A DNA stretch of 64,000 nucleotides from Mesodorylaimus sp. YZB2_4 (Eukaryota > Nematoda > Enoplea > Dorylaimida > Dorylaimidae), in NCBI GenBank assembly GCA_030248295.1, contig JASANH010000299.1:62001-126000 (forward strand), given 5' to 3'. Below, in pieces: positions 43,247-53,929 of the stretch. How positions within the stretch are numbered: the stretch's first letter is position 1; each line of letters begins with the position of its first letter. The notes beneath the pieces were generated by a model. That model did no database searches, was not told the origin of the DNA, and saw only the letters and a list, made by a program, of their open reading frames with translations. The position numbers and the translations under genes were made by a program.

Positions 43247-44549
43247 GAATTTCGATTGATTGCGTAAAGACCGTGATGAGCTTGATAGGGCTTGTTAGAG
43301 GGGCCCCGATAAATCGATGTGACTGATAATTAATATGTGATCTATAATGTTTCAAATGCTGCGATATATGATTTTGATAATCATGTAATAATATGCGCAG
43401 TAATGCAGGTATCTTCGAATGTGTCCGTTCCATTTTTTCTTCATCAAAAATCACAAAATTAACAGTTAAATTACTGCAACCACGCTACGACAAGATTTGG
43501 AAACCACACCATACTAACTACCCATACCCCAGCACTAATGTACACTCCGCAGCATGAAGTGCGTTACTGTAGACACCACCAGCAAAAAAATTCAACCCCC
43601 CCCTCCCCCGCCCCAGCCGTCATACTGGCGGCGCCTACAAACCATGATGCCTGGAGCAAAGCTGGTTGGAAACTGGTTGGTTGGTTGGGCATGCACACGG
43701 AAAACTTGGTCAACTAGAAAATGCTGAGTCGACGAATATCAGTCCAGCAATCCTGTGTCACAGGACCAATCACTAAAGCAGCCTGAAGCCAACAGACTTG
43801 CCTTCATGCCTTGGGTGACCAAACAGACACACAAGTCGATACCGAACTTTATCAAATGACCACAACCTAAAACAATCCAAGGAATTCAGCTCAAGTCGGG
43901 CTCGCCCCAGAACACACAGCACAGCTGCTTTATTTACATTAAAATTTTCCTGCTGGAAAAGTTTGAAAATACCGAATTTATGAAGGCGATTCTTCTTCTA
44001 ACTAAATTATTCCTTGCTGATTTTTTCAGTGCCGACCAGACCATGGCTACGAGTATTCTTGAGTGCACTCGAAATATCAGCGAGCAAATACGTCGGTCTC
44101 CGAAGATACTGCACATACTATAATGACAGAGAATGTGCTTGCGCTTCTAACTCGCCTGGATTATCCCCTGTCTACTGCAGCTGAAACATCCAAACCAGCC
44201 GAACTCCTCATTTTTTGAACTCAGATTAGGACTTCCCTATCTGGCGTCATCATCCATACTTCCGCCGTGAAATCAGCGACATTGGAAATCATATCGCAAA
44301 TGAGAGCACCAAAAAAGAAAAACTCTAAAACCGGAAAAAGAACGCAGAAAAAGGAAAATTCCATGTGCAGAGAAAACCCTGAATAGAGAAAAAACACGGA
44401 TATTGAAAAACGCATGAAAAATAAAATTGTGCATGGGAAAAAACCTTGTTTTTAACGAGGAAGTTTTTGCTACTGTACGTGTACATCGCCATGAAAAACA
44501 TTCTGAAAGTAGCCGATTGTAGAACAATGTAGAACGAATTCACCAAATT

Positions 44550-44762
44550 TTAGTTTGCCGTGTCGCCATCAGTATTTTGCTGTTCTTCCAAAACAATAAG
44601 CAGAGCTGAGTCGTCCAGCAAAGTTGAACGGGTAGCATTGGTCGCAGCCGAGATACCCAAATCGAAAATCATTGTTTCGGCTGTCGGTTCTTGCTGTTGT
44701 GGTTCCTGGCCATTGTTCATGCCTGGTGCCTTTGATGCCGAAGATTCGTCGACAATGTTGGT
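44550..44762 (-). CDS. Terminal coding exon, acidic C terminus (possibly of the RING gene)
   Basis: On the minus strand an acceptor (tatcgcatttcag) opens 70 codons plus TAA in phase 0. The peptide is acidic and Gln-rich (GQEPQQQEPTAETMIFDLG, LLDDSALLIVLEEQQ). It has no domain I recognise. The nearest upstream same-strand gene is the RING/B-box gene, whose second exon ends in phase 0 at 47237, so the two fit together across a 2.5-kb intron. Other exons between them cannot be excluded. Confidence 0.5.
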   Translation of the reverse strand, partial: TNIVDESSASKAPGMNNGQEPQQQEPTAETMIFDLGISAATNATRSTLLDDSALLIVLEEQQNTDGDTAN

Positions 44763-46737
44763 CTGAAATGCGATACTCGTGAAACATGTTTGAAGCTGTT
44801 AGCCAGCAGTTGGTACGAACAAGACGCGCAGAAGAGTCCACAGCGCGCTTGTTTTCCCACATCCCACAGACGGATGACACTACGTGAAGTTTAAATCGAC
44901 CGATGTATTTAACTGAGCATAAGCAAAATTGATTTAGTGCGAAGCAGTAATGCAGCTGGCTGTTTCGCTCTGAAACTTGACCTTTCAGGTTGGAGTCTAA
45001 AAAGGAGACTCAGTTTCAGAAACTGTGTCAACTACTACAATTTAAAAGCTCCAATTTTCACTGAATTAAAAAAGAAACAAAGTTGTACATAGCCCATATT
45101 TTATATTTCACTGATAAGTGGCCTTTTTTCCCGCTCACCCAACTAGCAAGTAAAATCGGTATCGCTGGGAAGAAACACCAGCAGCAAAGAGATTCATCAG
45201 CGCCTATGAAAAACATCGAAATTCTTGACTGCAAAGGGGGAGGGTCCCGGGAAATGAAAATTTCGACTTCTGAAACATTTTTGAGACCAGGTCGAAAGTT
45301 TTGGCTAACCCTCTGTGAACATCGAGCGCTGATTTGAATATCTCATTTTTTAAATATTCCGACATCGATTCTAGAGTGCACTTTGTCTTAGTCTGGAAGT
45401 TTAGTGAAGGTCAGTCCCTGGACGGGCAGAGCTCACTTTTCTGACGGAGTGTCTCATACTAGCTCGTTTCCTAACTGGGGTGTTCGACTCGCATCAGCTG
45501 TTATTATATCTGGGGAAGGGTGAGGCCAGCTTAAAATAAGCAAATGGCCATGAGGTCACATAGGCGACCTCAGTTTCCAGATGCTGTTTGCCATCAGTAT
45601 TTGATCTCACTCAGTCGAAAAATACAAAAAAATTGGGTGCAAACTATTACAGAAACCGTGTTAGAGCTCAGTACTGCATCCGCTCTCTGTGCAATAGTGC
45701 TCACACCTCCAACAGGACTTTTGAGTATTCAAATAAGATACTACAATTTCCTAATTATAGTAAATCAGAGCTATTCAAAAACAGAAAAACTGTGGCGTCA
45801 GGCACTCAAAAAAGGTCTGGTGGGGTATTAAAGGTGCGGCAGGGGAACAGGTTGGATTGAGGCGATAAAAGTTGCATTCAGATTCGAAAGAAAATCACAA
45901 AAAAAGCAAGTTCTTTTACAAAATTTGCCTGTCAGGGTTATATCAACCATAAAAAGTGCCTGCTTGATCCAAATTAGTTAAGCATCCTATTTCTCTAAGC
46001 TTTTAATAATTATTCACTGCGCCCTTCTTCATTTTTTGCCGATGAGAGAGCAGTCTAAACATGGCGGAAATATCAGCAGCCCTGAGAAGCTCAAAAAAAC
46101 CATCGAGAAGTAAAAGTGAATGCCTCAGGGACAAATCATGGAGATAAGTACCGCCCTTTAATTAATAAAAATGGGTTAAAATTTGAATTATAATATTATA
46201 AATGAGGATTTTGGCTTTTTAAAATGCATTTGCACAAAAGATCTGATCTTCGCAACTTTAGCTGTTATAGTGGGCCATCTACGCAGAAATGCTACGTGGA
46301 AATCTACAACAATTTTTGATTCTCTAAATGGCGCGAAAAAATCAAATTTTTAAGGTCAACTTTTAGCATATATTTGATAAGACTGACACTGATCCAATTT
46401 AGGAAAGGAAAAAGTGGTGGAAAAATTAGGTTTTATGAAAAACTGTTTTCGGAAAGTTTTAGTGCTTAGAATATGGGATGATGGTTCATTATTTTTTCAG
46501 TCTAGACGATAAGCGAGTTTGAGAAAAATGTCAAGCAATGCCGAATGTTTGGCATTTGAAATAGATGAATACAGATACCCAATATAGTATAATGGAGCTT
46601 TTTGTCAAGGATTTCATGATTTTTTATAACTTGATTGAATTTCTCGGAAATATCACCAGGTACAAGACAAGAAGGCAAAACCGAAGGCCAACTGCCTCAA
46701 AATGTACTCGCACAGTTCTATTCACATTTTAATCCGC

Positions 46738-47040
46738 CTTAAAAATTAGTTTTCAGTGAGAAAACGACCAAACTAAGGACACAGGTCAGCATTATTCTCT
46801 CCCTGATAGCAGCCAATTTTATCGTTTCTCGTGCTTCGGATGGAATACGCCCCTGAAACCAAGCCTGGCAGCCATAGGAGAGAATTGGCCGTCAGAAGGG
46901 TGCCGAGTCACTGTTACACCTGCTGCTCTGTATCACATCCGACGCACGAAAAACGATAACATCGGTTTGCAATATTGGCAAAAATAAAACTGACCTGAGT
47001 CCTTAGTTTGGTCGTTTTCTCTTCAAAGCTAATTTTTAAG
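46738..47040. repeat. MITE-like element with about 50-bp terminal inverted repeats
   Basis: Arms 46738-46789 and 46991-47040 are near-perfect reverse complements sharing gagaaaacgaccaaactaag. Total length is about 303 bp with no ORF. It lies downstream of RING exon 2, in its presumed intron. Immediately after it, from 47046, comes a diverged R1 copy (tgctgaaacatcaacccgag). Confidence 0.9.
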
Positions 47041-47236
47041 GGTGACTATAGTGCTGCTGAAACATCAACCCGAGAGGTTGACATATTTCAGCCAGGGAAA
47101 TCAATATTCTCTACCACGAACCACAACAAACCAGGCACGTGCACTTGCACGCTGGAACTACGGGTGGGGGAATAGGAATACGAGAAACCCTTCAAGAGAC
47201 TTTTACCTCCCCCCCCTTCCCCAAAGCCATTCTTAC

Positions 47237-48245
47237 CGAGCCGTCCAAAATCGAGCGGATGGACTTTGTGAATTCATCCATGACGAGAAAACATTTATCG
47301 ATTTTTTCTGCTTGGCAGTCGATCATACGTTGGCCAATTCGAATCTTGTTCGCCAAGTCTTCCATTTCTGCGTGACAAAACGCCAATCGATCGCCGAATA
47401 ATTGATTATTGCTTGACAACCCAACCAAAACCGCAGCCGAATTTTGTACTTGTCGCATTTCAGATTGAACATCGATCAAAATCGCATGGCCGTTGCGTTC
47501 TTTCAATTCTTGTCTCAATAAATCGCGGATGCCGTTGACTCGTCGGCACAATTCTTCCATACGCTTCGAGAATTCATTAATTTTTGTCGACCACTGAACC
47601 AAGCCTGCATTGCAGATTGTCTGACACCAGTTCGAGATGACTGCTTGTTTTTCTCGGATGACTTCGCCCATGTGAACTGGAATTTTGTCTGAACGAAATG
47701 GAAATAGTGATAAAAACCCATTCAAGGGATCTGCTGGTCTGATTGGCTAGTACAGTAATTAGCCCCGCCCACACAAGTAATTCTCACTCATTGAAACGTT
47801 GTACTATAAAAGACCCAAAAATAGTAGATCCGAACATCGATTGAACAAAACATTTTTAAAACCTACCACATTTGCTTCCATGGTTATTCTTGACCATGCA
47901 TTTAGAGCAGATCATGTTGGCCTGGCATCCATCGCACGCCCACAGGTCGTCAAGTTCGCTGGCTTGATTGCATTGTATGCAGATTTGCTTGCACGTGGAC
48001 ATACTTATTTGCGCGTCCACAATATCCTTCAAAACGAATACGTTATTGGCTTGAAGCAAACTGCAATCGCGCTGACACGATGGGCATCGAAAATTTCGAG
48101 GATTTGGTGCTGCGTGTCGACGTAAGCAGGGCTCGCAAAATACATGGCCGCACGGAAGCACGCGTGGGTCTTTGAACAAATCGATGCAAATGGGACATTG
48201 GAGTATCGATTCGAGACGAGACGCAACATTGGTGATGGACGACAT
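47237..48245 (-). CDS. RING finger/B-box (TRIM-like) protein, first two coding exons
   Basis: Exon 1 48245-47867 and exon 2 47688-47237 (donors gtaggt and gtaaga; acceptor tcgttcag) join in phase. The start is MSSITNVASRLESIL, chosen because it lies just ahead of the RING. The C3HC4 RING is CPICIDLFKDPRVLPCGHVF then CEPCLRRH and FRCPSCQRDC. A second zinc site, B-box-like, reads CIQC...ACDGC...ICSKCMVKNNHGSKC. Exon 2 is a long helical region with heptad-like spacing (VIREKQAVISNWCQTICN, RMEELCRRV, MRQVQNSAAVLV), as in the coiled coil of TRIM E3 ubiquitin ligases. The C-terminal domain that would define the TRIM class (NHL, SPRY) is not seen. The gene may end with the acidic exon at 44550-44762. 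Confidence 0.82.
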
Positions 48246-50712
48246 GGTCGATGAGAGAAGGTTGGGAACGTGGCGAACAGAAACGACCGATCGACGAAGA
48301 CGACTCAGCACTGAATGACTAGACAGGAAGTTCGGCCTACGGGTCCAAGGAAAGGACTGCGCCAGGCGAGGATGTGTGAATCTTTGTTTCCTTTTGTCTA
48401 GCAAATATCTGGTTTTTCACGTGGTCAACAACAGACAAGGCAACCACGATTCTGATACTCTCTTTTACGCAACAGAATGCGGCAATACGATAATTTTGCT
48501 AAGGAAAAACTCGTGTGAAGGTAGAGCAGTGGAAGTTGATAACCTGTCAGCTGGATATGTGGATGTGCACAATGAATAGAACAACAAGTTGCAGCATTTT
48601 ATTGCCTTCTCACCCAAATCACTCCTGTAACCCAATCAAAGAGTTCAGACTCAAGGATATGCTGTAGCGAGGATATCGGGTGCTTGTAAAGTATACACAC
48701 AGTCGTGTCAGTGATCGGATGTGATGCTACTCAAAAATGGCAGATCTTTTATAAATCTGAATGAATAGAACGTTTAGGCCCGGCTGAAGGGACTGACAAG
48801 TGGGGCTTGGGCACCACGCCAGGCCAGGGCGAAGCAACCAAGTCTCCCGACCTAGTCGTTGGCTGAAACGTCACTCCGACGGATGACTATCTGAGCTGCC
48901 AGCTCAGTGTGGGAGACGAGGCTGCTAATCACTGGTTCTTGGCAATTTTGTGCTAGTGCATTCTGTTCTTTGTATGCGCAAATACTGTACACAGCGAGTA
49001 TTCCGTTTCTGACTGGGCAACGAAGCTAGGAACCACTTTCCCCTTTCTGTAAAGGCTCGACTGGCAATCGATGCTCTGCGCACAGCCGGTGTCATGCCGT
49101 CATGTGTCCGCCCGGACACATTACGATGTCGAAATTTGTCCGACCAAAAATAGACATTGTTCCTCCTCCATGACAACGCGAATTGCCTTTTCCAAGCTTT
49201 TTATTGGTTATGTCCGTCTAGATATGCCACTGACCGCAGTTGCTGTAGGTTTCCAAATTTATCCCTCTTTTTAATAAAGATCACGCTTATAAATAACCAG
49301 CGATCAGGTCAGAACTGTTTTGTATACGGGTATATGCTTCTGAATAACTCATTAGTATCAGTACTAGTTCACGCTTTGCTGTAGCATGTACTGCGCTCTA
49401 TTACACTGTACAAAAATACAGAAAAAACTTACCCAACGTTCTGGTGTTACAGTATTCTTGTTTTTAAAATGTCCAACAACCCTCTTGAATGAGGAACTCG
49501 TCAAACGGGGCGATAACCTTATCAGTCCAGATATTCCATTAGTAAATAAAGTCACTAATCAGTACTTATTCCAGGCTCACTGCAATTTGGCTATGCCTTT
49601 GCTTTTTCATAATTCGACCTTTTTTGTGAGGCTTTCGCCGTGTCCTTCGTTTGTTTTCCCTAATTTAGCAAGCGGACACATTTCGATGAGCCCGGACATT
49701 ACGACAGGCGGTGACCCTGTAAGTCCGCCAGACACATTACGATCCGGACACTTTTTGACGCGACACCGGCAGCAAGGAGCGTCACCCGTCAGAGTGATGT
49801 TGCAGCCATTAACTAGGTCAGAAAATTGTTGGCTGCCCCTACCTGGCGTGCAAAAGCTCCATGGTCATACGGACCCAGTTGTATTACATTTTGATATGTA
49901 GCCTTAGAACACTGATTAGGACCGTTCAGCGACCTCAGTTCCGTTCAGTCTGATGCAAGTTTCATCGCTGATTAAAAAATCACTTCAAATCATTCATAAC
50001 TCAAATATTGCAGACGTGATCTGGTCTTCACCACGTAACCAGCAGGCTGACTTCTCGTATGAAATATGCATACTGTAATTGTGACACGCAATGTTCCACT
50101 GTTTTGTACGTACAGGATATGCCGAGTAATTGTAGTTATCGATCAATCTCGCTGTTGCAGTGAATAACTATGACCGCTTCAGTGCAAAGCTTGGACGCGT
50201 CGGCCCTGACGTTACAGCGCCCAATTAGCTAGCCCCACAGTGTAGCTACTTGCTCTACCTATGTACTGTAATAGGCGAGAGCGCTGTAGCTCTGAAAGCA
50301 AGGGGTGCATTCGCTTAGTCATGAAAATGTCTGTATCCTCTCTGATTTCTTGGCATCCGCGAAGTATCTGCCAAAAGGTTTTATCACTTTTGTTTTTTGG
50401 TGGTCACTAATTAAAAGTCTATTTCACCTGAAATTTGATTTTTTTGTTTCTCAAAAATGCTGTTTCTCCTCTGCTTTCGTGCAACCAGAGAACTGCTTTC
50501 ATGAACAGGGTGCTGTCGTGCGAGCCAGTTTATCACTTGTTTTTCACCTTTTAGAAAATGTGCCGATACAGGTTGGGTGCGCAAATGAAATGCTTTTAAA
50601 ACTACTCTCAGGCAACTCAAGATGTCTGCTTGTTGTTGTGAGACCGATCACGCAGGATCACCCGCCCGAGTCACTGTACCAGCTTATCGTTAGCAGAAGT
50701 CATCTTAAAAAT

Positions 50713-50759
50713 ATGATTTACTGGCCCGCGAGTCGAACACTTGCGGGCCGGTAAATCAT
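50713..50759. repeat. 19-20 bp hairpin derived from a SINE B-box region
   Basis: The arm 50713-50732 (atgatttactggcccgcgag) pairs with 50741-50759. The loop includes tcgaac. The downstream cctcgagtgggcataagcg and gtgatgtggtgaaacatgaa resemble SINE family 1 body sequence. Confidence 0.85.
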
Positions 50760-51571
50760 TTCGTGTAAAATGTGTCCCTTCACCCTCGAGTGGGCATAAG
50801 CGTCCAGTGATGTGGTGAAACATGAACATGAACATATGATTGAAATTCCAGTCGAAATAAATCGATCAAATAGCGTCTCGTGTTGATCGAAGGAAAATGG
50901 GAGCTGGACGAATATATTGCTTATTTTGCTTATATATGGAGGTATACAGTACGAGTAGAATCCTGTCTCTGACTTGTTTATGCCATGTGTTGTGATTTTC
51001 AGTGAGACATCCCTGAGGGATTGCGTGAGAGAATGTGACACACGTACAAATGGATGACTTTCATTGCTGATCAGGTAGCCAATCAATGGCACACTTGGAT
51101 AATTGATAAATAGTGGGAGATTAGACATATTTTCAGGAATGTTTTTCTGTTTTGCGCTGAAACCGATTCCCGTTTGACCACAGGCAGTTTTAACGTGCAG
51201 TGAGCGAGGTCATGTTTCGACCAATGCATGTGCATATCGCACAGCCGAAAACAGGGGTGCAGTGGCAATATTTGTACTAATACTGTGTACAATGTCCAGC
51301 AGCCAGGTACAGTATACGAGACCAGACTCCACAAGAAAACACCTGATTGTTGAAATTTAGTTTAGACCCTACTTCAGAGGTTCCCATCCACTGACTTTTC
51401 TTGGTTTAAAAATGTATACATAAGTTATGCAGACGAGGATTATAGAAAATATCAGAAAATGTCTACTTGAGAGAATTTCTGCTCAGCCTTTTCAGCCTTG
51501 GCTCTCTAGTACCCTTTGCCGAGGAAAATCTGTTAAAACTTTGACCTTTGCCCAATAATGTACAGTATGCA

Positions 51572-51757
51572 CTGGTGTAACCCTCGTGCCTGGAAAGCCA
51601 TGGCGAGTGGGAGGGAGTGATCGATACTTTCCCCTGGCTGGGGGACGTCAACCCCTCGGGTTGATGTTTCAGCCGCAGGTATAGTCGCAAGATTTTGGTG
51701 CCGCCGACTTCGCTCAGCCACCTACCTCCTGCGCCTGCCAGGCTTGGTTACACTGGG
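51572..51757. repeat. MITE-like repeat R1, most complete copy
   Basis: Ends gtgtaaccctcgtgcctgg and ccaggcttggttacact form similar terminal inverted repeats around about 185 bp. Related pieces occur at 1-115, 33115-33195, 38365-38480, 47046-47160 and 56885-56985. There is no ORF. Confidence 0.7.
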
Positions 51758-52640
51758 ACTCACATGATCGAAAATTCAAGGACAAATAGGAGTACAAATT
51801 TGCACCTTCTTTCTACTGCCTTTTTCCCAAGTGAGAAGTGCGTACATGTTTTGTGAGCGTGATCAAAAATTTTTATCATATTTGAAAGTCTTTTGCCTTC
51901 AATGAGAATGGGCTTCTCGGTTGCCACCTGATTTTCATGCCTTCTCATATTATCTCCAGTCTACGAAACCCTTAGATCACGCGACAAAATCTGCTAAGTG
52001 CAATGTTTGAAAAGGTTCCTTTTTCTCCCTTGGACAAGCCTTAGACTATCGTCCGTTGAATAGGTCAAGCTAATGTACTGCTCTCGAAGCCTTGGCCCCG
52101 AGGGAGTTGAAGCAAGTGAGGACGTGGATTCTGTGTTTTTGCACGCGTCCTTAGTTCTAACGGATTTGTGAAAGGGATTCATACCTGATAAAAAGTGCCT
52201 TCTAATATTCGGTAATAGTAGTAAAATTTTCTGAGCATTTTTGACCACTTGTTTTGGACACAAAAATGCAGAAACTTGACGCCCAATATTGCCTTTACTG
52301 GCTGTAGCAATTTCCAATAGAAACTACAGCAGCTAGCAGCCTCTGTGACTGCTTCGCCCCCTCGCTAGTTTCCAATTCACATAGCTGATTAGACCGCATA
52401 TTTTCAGCCAGTTAATCACCAGTCGGCTCATATTTCTTCTTTCCGTGCGTTCATGACCTTTCCAATAAGGGGCATGTTATTAAAAATGATTGTGTTTTCT
52501 ACAGAAAAACGAAACCTTTGCAAAGTTGGTGCTTTTATGTAAAAATAACAATCATGTATGAACACGCCCCAAACTAACTAGTCAAAACATGACATACTGT
52601 GCAGTAAAACGTCAAGAAATAAACATTATTTAAACAAATA

Positions 52641-53897
52641 TCACGTCCAGGCCATCTGGACTTTCTTTTGGGCAAAGGGTGGTGAATTATTTGGTTCTTG
52701 TTCAGGATCTGGAGTTTGACTCCGATGAAAGCTGCAAGCGGTCATCGATCGCTGATCGGTCCCATCGCCTTGGCCCAGTTCAGTTTGCCATTGCAACAGG
52801 GCTTTCTCCATATTTCCCCCCACCTCTATATCATTGATAATGCCATTAACGAAGACTTTGGCCGCCGAGCAGGTCATTCGATAATAGTACATGAGATATT
52901 GGATGACGGCCCCCGGTGCCGTCCCACGACCGTCTTCATCAAATACGAGCGTTTTTTCACCGCGAACTCTGGCATTCGTAATAAAAGCATTCAAACGTTT
53001 GAAATTTTCAATGAGTACAGTCGAAGACGACGATTGGTGAATGTCGAAGCTGACTAATTGTCTTTTATGACGCCAATCGGGGCACACGCACTGCATTGGC
53101 AGATCGTTGGGCGGGTCGCTCGAGTTCGACTGGGTGTTTCGGGTTTTTGAAGATTTGGTTTTCGATAATGGCGCTGTTACGGGACGCAAATCGATCAGGT
53201 GATCGATTTTGAGACGGCAAAGTAGAGCGGGACTTGATGCAGCATCGAGACCACCGCAGAAAAGAGATTCCAGAATACGATAGCAAGTGACCACGGGTTC
53301 GGCACTGAACTGGTCATCAGTCAACGACAACTTATCCATGTCACTCACCGCCTTGACGTCACTGCCGCTGGTCGATCGTCGAATCGGCTGCAATGGTCCT
53401 CTGCCCATGGGTAGGATGTTGATCAACCTCGGTTGATCGCCCGACCGAATTATCGATCGATCGTAGTGCTCACTGTATCTGATATTTGATCGATCGAAGT
53501 GATGAGCATCGTCGTTAGAACTGGCCAGACTGGACGAGGACTGTCCCGAATTGGTGGTCGTCGAGGCACCAGTCGCGTCCGATGAACGTTGCGAACGTTG
53601 TCGACGATTGAATGTCGGATCGGAATTTTGACGAAAACTGGGACCCAATTTTTTCACGTACATTTGTATGAATTTTACATCGATGGCTGGTGGCCGTAAT
53701 GACGGAGAGGAGGGCGTAAATACGGGGCTCGAAGTGTTGGGCACCAAAGAACGAGCTAAAATTCTGAGTGGCAGACGAGTGTCCGATGCCGAATGCAGAA
53801 CTGAGCGATCGCGAGGATCAGCGCAACTGATCGAATGTCGGCGTGCACCACTGCTCGGATCTGAATCAATACATTCATCGTATTTCGATTTCTCCAT
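52641..53897 (-). CDS. Dual-specificity-type pseudophosphatase (catalytic Cys and Arg lost)
   Basis: A single-exon frame of 418 residues from the ATG at 53897, preferred over an in-frame ATG at 53927 for its context (aaaaATGG). The N-terminal 200 residues are Ser/Arg-rich and low-complexity (RRSTSGSD, SSSSLASSNDD). A dual-specificity phosphatase-like domain follows: CYRILESLFCGGLDAAS..., KIDHLIDLRP, VSFDIHQSSS, then ENFKRLNAFI and the P-loop region TLVFDEDGRGTAPGAVIQYLMYYYRM. The active signature is HCxxGxxR(S/T); here it reads FDEDGRGTA, so His, Cys and Arg are all replaced. The helix after it (AVIQYLMYYYRM) and the closing NMEKALLQWQTEL match the fold. It most resembles STYX-type dead phosphatases, which bind phosphoproteins or scaffold signalling without hydrolysis. 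A 60-residue insertion of Ser/Thr/Lys-rich sequence splits the domain after DLRP. Confidence 0.8.
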   Translation of the reverse strand: MEKSKYDECIDSDPSSGARRHSISCADPRDRSVLHSASDTRLPLRILARSLVPNTSSPVFTPSSPSLRPPAIDVKFIQMYVKKLGPSFRQNSDPTFNRRQRSQRSSDATGASTTTNSGQSSSSLASSNDDAHHFDRSNIRYSEHYDRSIIRSGDQPRLINILPMGRGPLQPIRRSTSGSDVKAVSDMDKLSLTDDQFSAEPVVTCYRILESLFCGGLDAASSPALLCRLKIDHLIDLRPVTAPLSKTKSSKTRNTQSNSSDPPNDLPMQCVCPDWRHKRQLVSFDIHQSSSSTVLIENFKRLNAFITNARVRGEKTLVFDEDGRGTAPGAVIQYLMYYYRMTCSAAKVFVNGIINDIEVGGNMEKALLQWQTELGQGDGTDQRSMTACSFHRSQTPDPEQEPNNSPPFAQKKVQMAWT

Positions 53898-53929
53898 TTT
53901 TCGACAAGTATCGGATACAAAAATCAAAT

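Larger units (their letters stand above)
48246..52640. other. Intergenic region, repeats only
   Basis: Apart from the hairpin at 50713-50759 and R1 at 51572-51757, the stretch contains only open frames without domain or splice support, for example 49386-49901 and 50305-50754 on the plus strand. Confidence 0.55.

Noticed and set aside
49386-49901. 171-codon plus-strand ORF
   Set aside because: No domain or splice support, and the frame contains small repeated pieces (ggacacattacga). Probably non-coding.
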